Below the pieces are notes generated by a model. That model had not been told where the DNA came from. It searched no databases and saw nothing but the letters and a program-made list of their open reading frames with translations. A program made the position numbers and the translations under genes. From assembly GCA_022843165.1 (NCBI GenBank), contig JALHOD010000001.1, positions 251,678-315,677 of the forward strand: DNA of 64,000 bases, read 5' to 3'. Shown here piece by piece: positions 10,293 through 17,195 of this stretch (the stretch's first letter is position 1; every line of letters begins with the position of its first letter). The stretch is from Pseudorhodoplanes sp. (lineage in GTDB: Bacteria; Pseudomonadota; Alphaproteobacteria; Rhizobiales; Xanthobacteraceae).

Positions 10293-10663
10293 TTTAACCT
10301 CGCATATGACCCCGCGCCGGTGTCTGCGGTAGAAGAGGCTGTGGCTTTCACAGTTGCCCTCGGTGCGAGAATTTCGGCCATCGCCTGTGAGGTCAAAATT
10401 CGGGCCCCGGGGAGTCTTTTGGCCAACGTACTGATCGATATTCCAGCGATCGCTGCTGCAGAGACCAAAAAGAGTTCGATTAACGCGGAAAATCTTCTGG
10501 TCGCATTCCAAGGTGCTGCAGAGAAGCGCGGAGTGTTCCAAGAGCGGATACTGGAGCGTTGTCTGACGTCGGAGGTCCCCGACGTACTAGTTGAATATCC
10601 CGACTTCGAGATCTTACGATTGCACCTGTACCGGAAGTTGATTTTGTCGATCAATGTGCCGAC
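10293..10663 (+). pseudogene. Universal stress protein remnant (N-terminal domain, frameshifted)
   Basis: The frame contains AVEEAVAFTVALGARISA and later AAEKRGVFQERILERCLT followed by PDVLVEY, which line up with the second decayed USP at 25.4-26.2 kb (AAAKQRGILGKRLPERCLT, PDLLVDHARLHDLTIV). After VEY near 10592 the match continues only if the frame shifts by one base (ARLRDLTIAPVPEVDFVDQ). The normal N-terminal start is missing, the perfect FNR box sits where it would be, and the second USP half is absent. The original reading frame runs on into glycine-rich sequence. I call it a degraded USP gene. Confidence 0.65.
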
Positions 10664-11383
10664 CAAGACGATCACAGGTCCCATAAATTTGGTCGGAATA
10701 AACCCGCAGAATCGCGTTGCAGTTCCCGTAATCGTCGAACTCAGTGTAAAAGGCTTGGGACCTCTTGGGAATGGTGATGGCGTCAGCGTGATGCTTGAAG
10801 GCAAGTACGCCGGTCGAATCCTGATTGCGGCCGGCGGCCGCGCCACGGCAAAACTCAACACGACCAGTAATGGCGGGTCGGCTAGCGTATTAGAGACTTC
10901 GGAGAGCCTGATTATCGCGATCGGCGGCGACGGCGCAATTCCTCAGTATCCATCAACGATGCCCTATGGCGCCAATGGTACGCTCGGTGGAAGTGGCGGA
11001 GTTGCTATTGCCGCTGGATCGGACGACGGGAATGTCATCTACGCCGCGGGGGGACGTGGTGCCAATGGCAGCCCTGGGCAAATCGGCATACCCGCCACAA
11101 ATGGTTTTACAATTTTTTGGCTACCAGATTTTCGCTCCCTGGCCACCTGGGCCAGCAGGCACCTGCGGTAGCGATGGTGACGGTGGTGGCGCTTTTGCAA
11201 TCGGCAAGGATCACTTTGTTTGCGCGGGGTGGGAGAGCTCCGCCGGCGGTCAACCCGGATGCGGTCCATCCGGGAGCACGTGGAATACCAGGACATGCGA
11301 TTCTTATGACCGGTAAGATCGACTGCAAAGTGCTTGGTGTTAAAAATGGCGACGGTACCGACGGTGTGCACGTTGCCCCCTAA
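10664..11383 (+). pseudogene. Glycine-rich collagen-like sequence, open in three successive frames
   Basis: The frame entering from the USP remnant reads smoothly through NRVAVPVIVELSVKGLG and a Gly-rich stretch (GGRGANGSPGQIGIPATNG) to a stop at 11171. Near 11110 the glycine/proline-rich character moves to a second frame (APWPPGPAGTCGSDGDGGGA). Near 11225 it moves to a third (RGGRAPPAVNPDAVHPGARG), which ends with a stop at 11383. Both switches lie at homopolymers (a run of six T near 11113 and a GGGG near 11225), so assembly error or slippage is as possible as decay. The family is unknown; the text resembles tail-fibre, collagen-like or surface repeats only in composition. Confidence 0.45.
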
Positions 11384-11433
11384 GAGCCAAACCCTCGGGA
11401 AGCGAACGGGCGCGCGTTAGTTCGCAATCCTGA

Positions 11434-11470
11434 GAGAGAACGTTGGAATACGGTCGCTCTCCCTCCGCCA
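11434..11470. repeat. Interspersed short repeat, copy 1
   Basis: The first 18 bases, GAGAGAACGTTGGAATAC, recur exactly at 33648-33665. The next 19 bases are 14/19 identical and end in CCTCCGCCA in both copies, so 32 of 37 positions match. Both copies are intergenic, one after the glycine-rich pseudogene and one after carbamate kinase. No terminal repeats or coding capacity were seen. Confidence 0.55.
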
Positions 11471-11620
11471 GCTTTCCGCGCCCAACATTCTCTGCGGACT
11501 GTTGAGCGCGCAGAAGCCCAATAACCACGGGCGTCGCGCACAAACCTTCGCACTGAGATGCATCGGCCGAGGCCCGAAATTCGTTCTCTCCGGCCGTTGC
11601 CGCGCAGACAATCCACCTGG

Positions 11621-13018
11621 TCAATTATACTTGAATCGTTCGGACACGATCCGGTTTCGGGATATGCCACGGGCGAACAGCGCTCGCTCGACGCTGTTCA
11701 TCATCGGCGGCGGACCGCAGACAAAGAATAACCATTCGTCGCCCCGAATTTCCGCAAGGCACTTGTCGAGGATACTCGGCGTCAATTCGCCGACCAATCC
11801 TGTCCATTCATCGGACGGTTCCGACACCACGTAGTGAACCTCGAAATCGAGAACTTCCCTCAGCGCCTCGATCTCCTGGCGGTAAAGAATTTGCGTTTCG
11901 ATGCGGTTTCCGTAGATCAGCCGCAGCGGATGTGGATAACGCTCGACCTTGAGCTGGCGCAGCATGCCCATGATCGGAGCAAACCCGACGCCGCCGGCAA
12001 TGAACACGACGCCCGCGACCTTACGTCCAGCCAGAGTAAAATTGCCATGCGGACCGTCGAGATAAGCGCGCGTTCCGACTGTGATGCTGCCAATGCGGTT
12101 GGTGAAATCGCCGCTCTCCTTTATCGTGAAGATGACGTGGGGCCGATCAGCCGGAGCCGAACTGATTGAAAACGGATGCTCGGTCAGGCTGAAGGGCGAA
12201 TGGCCAAGGTTAAGCCAGACGAATTGACCCGCCGCAAAACGGATAGCTTCATTCCGCTCCGGCTCGACCGTGATTTCCCACATACGGTCAGCGACCTTAC
12301 GGTTCAACGCCACCCGGTAAGGCGCACTCAGCTGCATCAGGGGCTTGAACACGTAGATGTGAATCATCGCGAGGAGGGCAAGAGCGGTTGCGGCGATCCA
12401 AAAGGCAGCAAGCCACGGATCGGCGCTGTAGCTTCCGACGCGCAAGGTGTGATGCGTACCAAGCATTGCGATGGCAATCGCGAACAGGCCATGACTGAGG
12501 CGCCAAAGCTCGTATCGGAACGGCAGCCGGTCTCGGAACACGGCCACCGGCACGAGCAGGATCATCAGCCACCAGGCAATGACGCCGCTGCGCAAGTTCG
12601 GCGACGAGAACATCCTGTTTAGTGCCACCAGCGCGTCCGCCGGATCGGGAATAAGCCGAGGTGCGGCATAGAGCAGCGGATGGACAACGATGAAGGCAAG
12701 AATTGCCCAGGATGCCACCTGATGGAACCGCATGGTGCGGTCGATGCCGATACGGCCGGAAAGCCATTCAAAGCGGCCTGACAGCACGAATTGCAGCAAC
12801 ATCATCACATAGCCGACCATAACGAGGCCGGACGACAACTCGCGGGAGATGTTGCGTAAGGGTTGGCCCTGAAGCGCAGCAAGGATCAGTGGCACGAGGC
12901 ACAAAACGCCATAACCCGCGAACAGCACCATTGGTGACAGGCCAATTGGAGGCCTTGGATCTCCAAAGCCTGCAGACTCTGAGCCAGCCGCTAAGTGTGC
13001 GCGCATGCACGTCTCCAC
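11621..13018 (-). CDS. Ferric-reductase-like transmembrane flavoprotein
   Basis: The 465-residue protein has five or six hydrophobic helices (about residues 30-240) with helix His residues (RFHQVASWAILAFIVVHPLL, GTHHTL), a ferric-reductase-like haem domain. Cytosolic FAD- and NAD(P)H-binding lobes follow: HPFSISSAP binds FAD, GGVGFAPIMGML binds the nucleotide phosphate, and FVCGPPPMM is the C-terminal motif of the ferredoxin-NADP-reductase family. It probably moves electrons from NAD(P)H across the inner membrane to a periplasmic acceptor. The divergent gene at 13240 is a secreted nitroreductase-like flavoprotein and could be a partner (inference). An FNR-type box lies between them. The start is at 13018 or at the Met at 13006. 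Confidence 0.85.
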   Translation of the reverse strand: METCMRAHLAAGSESAGFGDPRPPIGLSPMVLFAGYGVLCLVPLILAALQGQPLRNISRELSSGLVMVGYVMMLLQFVLSGRFEWLSGRIGIDRTMRFHQVASWAILAFIVVHPLLYAAPRLIPDPADALVALNRMFSSPNLRSGVIAWWLMILLVPVAVFRDRLPFRYELWRLSHGLFAIAIAMLGTHHTLRVGSYSADPWLAAFWIAATALALLAMIHIYVFKPLMQLSAPYRVALNRKVADRMWEITVEPERNEAIRFAAGQFVWLNLGHSPFSLTEHPFSISSAPADRPHVIFTIKESGDFTNRIGSITVGTRAYLDGPHGNFTLAGRKVAGVVFIAGGVGFAPIMGMLRQLKVERYPHPLRLIYGNRIETQILYRQEIEALREVLDFEVHYVVSEPSDEWTGLVGELTPSILDKCLAEIRGDEWLFFVCGPPPMMNSVERALFARGISRNRIVSERFKYN

Positions 13019-13154
13019 ATCAATTCGTGCCTGGAATGGTCATCACAATCTGGAAGTCCAAAACCATCCGCAAGAGCGGCATGCTTGGTGGCGGCGCATT
13101 CCAGTACCAGTCGCCCCTATAAGGGCAACTAACTCTGTTGGAACCCGGTCGCCT

Positions 13155-13168
13155 TTGAGATGAGTCAA
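13155..13168. promoter_or_regulatory. FNR/FixK-type box
   Basis: TTGAGATGAGTCAA fits TTGAN-N4-NTCAA. It sits 71 bp before the nitroreductase ATG at 13240 and 136 bp before the divergent flavoprotein start. A plus-strand start near 13203 would give a leader of about 37 nt with an AGGAG Shine-Dalgarno at 13228, a well-formed FNR-dependent arrangement. Confidence 0.65.
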
Positions 13169-13239
13169 ATCTGCGCGCAGGGCCATGCGCTAGATGAACT
13201 TGTGAAGGTGGTGGTTGGGCAACAACAGGAGACAGTACG

Positions 13240-13899
13240 ATGCGCCAAAGGGTCACAGCCATCCTTCTATTCCTGGTGCCAATGCTTGCAGCAATCGTGG
13301 TTGTCCACCCGCCTGTAGCCTTGGCTCAGCAGACGATCCAATTGCCGGCGCCGCGAATAGAAGGCGGCATGCCGTTGATGTCGGCAATTGCGAGACGCCA
13401 GTCTATTCGCGCTTACAGCGAGCGGCCTTTGCCCAACGAAATCTTGTCAAACCTGCTTTGGGCAGCCTTCGGCATCAATCGCCGCGACGCCGGCGAACGC
13501 ACCGCCCCCTCCTGGCGCGGCTCCAAGGAGACTGACATTTACGTGGCAACATCCGAAGCGGTCTGGCTCTACGATCCGGCAGCACACGCTCTGCAGCATA
13601 TGATGAACGGAGACATTCGAGCGACAACGGGCCGTCAGCCGTTTCCGGCTACAGCGCCCGCTGTCTTGATCTATGTGGCAGACCGCGCACGCATGGCGGA
13701 GGCGCCGGAACAGGAGCAATATCTTTATGCTCATGTCGACGCCGCATTCGTTGCGCAGAATGTCTACTTGTTTGCGACGTCCGAGGGTTTGGGCACGGTC
13801 GTGCTTGGCAACGTGGAGAAGGCGGAGCTTGCGCAAATGATGAAGCTGCGCAGCAATCAAATTCTGACGTTCACGCAGCCGATCGGATATCCAAAATAG
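13240..13899 (+). CDS. Secreted nitroreductase / SagB-type oxidoreductase family protein
   Basis: The 219-residue protein begins with a signal peptide (VTAILLFLVPMLAAIVVV, then a probable cut near ALAQQ), so it should act in the periplasm, which is unusual for the mostly cytosolic nitroreductase family. The mature part opens with SAIARRQSIRAYSERPLPNE, the typical FMN-binding start, and has DAAFVAQNVYLFATSEGLGTVVLG in the middle, as in SagB/nitroreductase proteins. AGGAG seven bases before the ATG supports the start. Its physiological substrate is unknown. Divergent to the ferric-reductase-like gene and preceded by an FNR-type box. Confidence 0.82.
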   Translation: MRQRVTAILLFLVPMLAAIVVVHPPVALAQQTIQLPAPRIEGGMPLMSAIARRQSIRAYSERPLPNEILSNLLWAAFGINRRDAGERTAPSWRGSKETDIYVATSEAVWLYDPAAHALQHMMNGDIRATTGRQPFPATAPAVLIYVADRARMAEAPEQEQYLYAHVDAAFVAQNVYLFATSEGLGTVVLGNVEKAELAQMMKLRSNQILTFTQPIGYPK

Positions 13900-13953
13900 A
13901 CCTTAGCCATGTATCGGGGCGCAAGGGGTGCGTGAGGGAACGTGCAGCCGCGG

Positions 13954-14262
13954 CTATCGCGGTGCAGTTGCCCCTGCTATCCTCACCTGAATGTAGCCGA
14001 TGATGAGGTCCCGTTCAGCTTCGGAGGGCGGGTAGTGTCGGCGAAGAAATTGATCCAGCCAAACCTGGCGCGCGGCGGCATCGGGGCGCTGGCGCCCCCA
14101 GAACTGTATGTCGCGCGGTCCATGGCATTCACCGCAGCGGGCTTTAAAAGCGGCCTCCCTATCGTTGGCGGTAGCTGTCGACGTCAACATCATGGGAGCC
14201 AAAGCCAATACAAGACTGAGCTTGGTAATGTTGTCAATCGTGCAAGTGCAATGAGATTGCAT
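13954..14262 (-). CDS. Small periplasmic c-type cytochrome, 102 aa
   Basis: A signal peptide (LSLVLALAPMMLTSTATA) is followed by one haem site CGECH near residue 42. The Met start at 14262 is chosen because GGGGAG lies just upstream and because it gives a clean signal peptide; a longer frame to 14361 would run into the USP gene. There is no Met after the haem site, so the distal ligand is probably the His in FLRRHYPPSEAE, giving a bis-His haem (inference). It follows the USP and Kef genes on the same strand, so they may be one transcript. Probably a small electron carrier. Confidence 0.82.
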   Translation of the reverse strand: MQSHCTCTIDNITKLSLVLALAPMMLTSTATANDREAAFKARCGECHGPRDIQFWGRQRPDAAARQVWLDQFLRRHYPPSEAERDLIIGYIQVRIAGATAPR

Positions 14263-14323
14263 CTCAGTCTCCCCTTCCCGTGTCACCAACACAACGGAGT
14301 CAATCCGGATCCGGTCGTAAAAA

Positions 14324-15184
14324 TCACCGGGCCGACGGCACGGCAAGGATATCGACTTCAAGGCTCCGCAGCACCTCCTCGGCGACGCTGCCGATGAGCA
14401 TTTTCATAATGCCAGAGCGTCCATGAGTGCCGATGATGACGAGATCCGGCGCGGTTTCCTTCACCACCCGCGAAATCACTTCAAACCCTCCACCCTCTTC
14501 GATACGGTACGACCACCGCGCGCCACTGAGACCCAGCGCCTTCAGAAAGGAAAACAACTCCTCGCTGGCCTGCATGCGCTCGCTGGCGACGTAGTCTTCG
14601 ATTTGATCCTGCGAGGCGTTTGCGACGTACAGCTTTCCTTTCGCAACGGCCATGAAAGCATGGACGACGGTCAGATTAGCATCATCGATCAAGCCCAAGG
14701 CTTTGGCTGTTTTTAACGCATGGGCGGAAGGCTCTGACATATCAACCCCCGCAACAACGTATCGATAGGGATGTTCGGAATCTGTATTGACCATCAGGAC
14801 CGGATAGGGTCCGGTTCGGATGACGCGTTCGATCGTTGTCCCGACGAAGACGTCGCGCAGCAACTCCTTACGGTGCGACCCCATCACGATCAGATCAGCT
14901 GATGCCTCCTTCGCGGTTCGCAGGATGCCATCAAAAGCTTCTCCCGTCGTCACAACAATGCGACAACGAACGCCACGCAGTTCGGCAAGCGATCCCATTT
15001 GCTCATTAAGGAATTTGTTTGATTCGCGACATTCCATATCGATCCACGACTGCGGTTGGTCATCATCAACAACGCGGATCAGCGTGAGCTCGGCATCGGC
15101 TTGCTGCGCGAGCCGCCCTGCGCGCCGCAGCGCCCGTTGTGAGCGCGTAGAGAAATCTGTGGCGGCAACAATGCTTCTAAGCAT
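14324..15184 (-). CDS. Tandem universal stress protein, 286 aa
   Basis: Two USP domains are visible. The first starts MLRSIVAATDFSTRSQRAL and ends GSHRKELLRDVFVGTTIERV. The second starts YVVAGVDMSEPSAHALK and carries GTHGRSGIMKMLIGSVAEEV. Both fit the G-2x-G-9x-G(S/T) nucleotide-binding pattern, the first with a weaker loop. The gene overlaps the end of the Kef-type antiporter by eight bases and is probably translated with it. USPs next to antiporters can bind nucleotides that regulate the transporter, so a regulatory partnership is plausible but not shown. Confidence 0.93.
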   Translation of the reverse strand: MLRSIVAATDFSTRSQRALRRAGRLAQQADAELTLIRVVDDDQPQSWIDMECRESNKFLNEQMGSLAELRGVRCRIVVTTGEAFDGILRTAKEASADLIVMGSHRKELLRDVFVGTTIERVIRTGPYPVLMVNTDSEHPYRYVVAGVDMSEPSAHALKTAKALGLIDDANLTVVHAFMAVAKGKLYVANASQDQIEDYVASERMQASEELFSFLKALGLSGARWSYRIEEGGGFEVISRVVKETAPDLVIIGTHGRSGIMKMLIGSVAEEVLRSLEVDILAVPSAR

Positions 15185-16904
15185 GTCTTACCCTCGCTGA
15201 TGTAGACGGCTCATCGATCTGCGGCGCGCGTCCCGCTTGGCTGGCTCCGCCGTCGAGTTGCAGGAGTTCCGCCGCCCGTGTCGCCGCGTCGGAAAATGGC
15301 GACAGCACGATATCGCCTCCGGCGTCAACGTCCCGTGCACCATCCATCTGATCCTGAGTGCGCAAAGCAATTTTTCCCTTGAAGCCGATGCGTCTGAGTG
15401 CGTCCTTGACAATGAGTCGACTGTCTTCCTGAGGCGTGCCGGGGATCGGCGGAGGCGTCGCAATAATAACGCAAGAGGCTCGCTCCAGGGGAAGCGAGGC
15501 CGGAAACTCTGGATCGGTCGCATCTCCAAAGATACCCGGAAAACCGCGCTTCCTCCAGCGAGCGAGTGCCTCGGGGTCGAAGTCCACTCCCAGGATACGT
15601 ACCCCATGGTTCTGAAGAACCTGCGCCAATGCCGTTCCATATCGACCAAGTCCAAAGAGAATCATATCGATGTCTTCGCGTAGCCCGGGATCAACCTCAC
15701 CGCTGCGGGTCATCTGCCGCTCGAACGGACCCAGCAACGGCTCCAGGAAACGGTAGAGCTCGTGTGAGTAGATGATCATGTAGGTCGAAAGCGCGATCGT
15801 GACGAGCCCGACAAGCGTCACCAGACTGACGGCGTCCTGCTGGACATGACCGAGGGATAGCCCCATGGCGATGAAGATCAGCGAAAATTCGCTGATCTGC
15901 GCAACCGTAAGTCCGGCGAGGAACCCAGTTCGCTTGCGGTATCCCATCACGCCCATGATCGCCAACACGATTAAGGGATTTCCGATCAGAACGAAGAGCG
16001 AGAGGACGAGCGCCGGGAAAATCTGGCTCCCCAGAACTCCGATCTCCAGTCGCGACCCGAGCATCAGGAAAAAGAACAACAGCAGAAAATCGCGCAGACT
16101 GGTCAGACGCGACGCAATTGCGTCGCGGAACGACGTCGATGCCAGCGAGAATCCGGCCATCAATCCACCGAGTTCCTTTCCAAGGCCGATCCAGTCTGCA
16201 AGCGCCGCAAGCAGCACGGCCCACGTCAGCGTCGCCGTCACGAGCAGTTCCGGATAGCGCGCGATCCGCGCAACGAGCGGCTCGGCCGCCCATCGCATAA
16301 ATACGGCGAGTCCTGCAAGCAACAGAATGCTGTTGCCCACCACGGCGGGCATGCTCCATCCAACCGAATCGGCGCTTGTCCCGATTCCAACTGCGGAAAG
16401 AGCGATCATGGCGACGACCACGACGATGTCCTGGACAATGAGGAACCCAATCGCGATCCGACCGTGCAGCGAATCGACTTCCCGTTTGTCGGTGAGCAGC
16501 TTGACGATGATAATCGTACTCGAGAATGTCAGGGCGACGGCGACATAGGCGCTCGTCAATGCATCGAATCCGAGCGCGAAACAGATCGCGAAGCCCACCA
16601 CGGACGTGAACAGGACCTGTCCGAGTCCGGTCGCGGTCGCGACCCGACCAAGCGCGCGGATGATGTGCATATCGAGCTTAAGCCCGATCAAGAACAGCAA
16701 AACGGCGACGCCGATATCGGCCAACGCGTTCAGGTTACTGGCCGAGCGAATGAGATCGAACGCGGCGGGGCCCGCAAGAATGCCTGCCACAATAAACGCA
16801 ATCAGAAGGGGTTGCTTCAGCAGCACGCCAACGATGCCGACGGTTGTCGCCAGTGCCAGGATGATCGCCATCTCATGGAAAATCGCAAGATGTGCGTCCG
16901 GCAA
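15177..16904 (-). CDS. Kef/CPA2-type cation:proton antiporter with TrkA-N domain
   Basis: The 575-residue protein has about twelve hydrophobic helices (residues 8-385) of the Na+/H+ exchanger fold. A cytosolic Rossmann TrkA-N domain begins at DMILFGLGRYGTALAQVLQ near residue 412. Proteins of this family exchange K+ or Na+ for H+ and are gated by nucleotides or thiols through the TrkA domain. The TrkA-C domain seems absent or very short, since the protein ends soon after the Rossmann fold. The downstream USP overlaps it. The gene is divergent from the cation P-type ATPase with an FNR-type box between them, so both ion transporters may respond to low oxygen. Confidence 0.93.
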   Translation of the reverse strand: MPDAHLAIFHEMAIILALATTVGIVGVLLKQPLLIAFIVAGILAGPAAFDLIRSASNLNALADIGVAVLLFLIGLKLDMHIIRALGRVATATGLGQVLFTSVVGFAICFALGFDALTSAYVAVALTFSSTIIIVKLLTDKREVDSLHGRIAIGFLIVQDIVVVVAMIALSAVGIGTSADSVGWSMPAVVGNSILLLAGLAVFMRWAAEPLVARIARYPELLVTATLTWAVLLAALADWIGLGKELGGLMAGFSLASTSFRDAIASRLTSLRDFLLLFFFLMLGSRLEIGVLGSQIFPALVLSLFVLIGNPLIVLAIMGVMGYRKRTGFLAGLTVAQISEFSLIFIAMGLSLGHVQQDAVSLVTLVGLVTIALSTYMIIYSHELYRFLEPLLGPFERQMTRSGEVDPGLREDIDMILFGLGRYGTALAQVLQNHGVRILGVDFDPEALARWRKRGFPGIFGDATDPEFPASLPLERASCVIIATPPPIPGTPQEDSRLIVKDALRRIGFKGKIALRTQDQMDGARDVDAGGDIVLSPFSDAATRAAELLQLDGGASQAGRAPQIDEPSTSARVRHA

Positions 16905-17050
16905 CAGAAATCTCCTTGTTTCGATCGACTTCGGCGTTCTCGCGTTGCGGGTCTCGTTTGGACGCCTTTTAGCGGCGGGACCCCGTCAACCGATGACCGT
17001 TGCAATTCGTCGACTGAAAAACATTGAGGCTCTAATTCCACTTTTCGGCC

Positions 17051-17064
17051 TTGAGCCAGATCAA
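17051..17064. promoter_or_regulatory. FNR/FixK-type box
   Basis: TTGAGCCAGATCAA fits TTGAN-N4-NTCAA. It lies almost midway between the divergent Kef-type antiporter (ATG at 16904) and the P-type ATPase (ATG at 17196). Class II spacing to the right predicts a start near 17099, leaving a leader of about 97 nt that contains a short ORF. Confidence 0.6.
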
Positions 17065-17113
17065 TAGGCCCCTGAACACTGGAGATATTAGCTCTGGTTT
17101 TGCAGGAGTTGCT

Positions 17114-17179
17114 ATGGTGCTGTTTATCACTACCCCAATACGGGTCGCATGCGAGCTGGATAACAGGCAGGTTTGTTGA
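17114..17179 (+). CDS. Possible 21-aa leader peptide ahead of the P-type ATPase
   Basis: ATG at 17114 is preceded by AGGAG with ideal spacing and opens a 21-codon frame (MVLFITTPIRVACELDNRQVC) that ends 16 bp before the ATPase ATG. The ATPase itself has only a weak upstream GGAAA. A leader ORF with a better ribosome site than the main gene suggests translational coupling or attenuation, as known for some Mg2+-transport ATPases. Inference from sequence only; it could be chance. Confidence 0.35.
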   Translation: MVLFITTPIRVACELDNRQVC

Positions 17180-17195
17180 TCTTGGAAATTACCAC

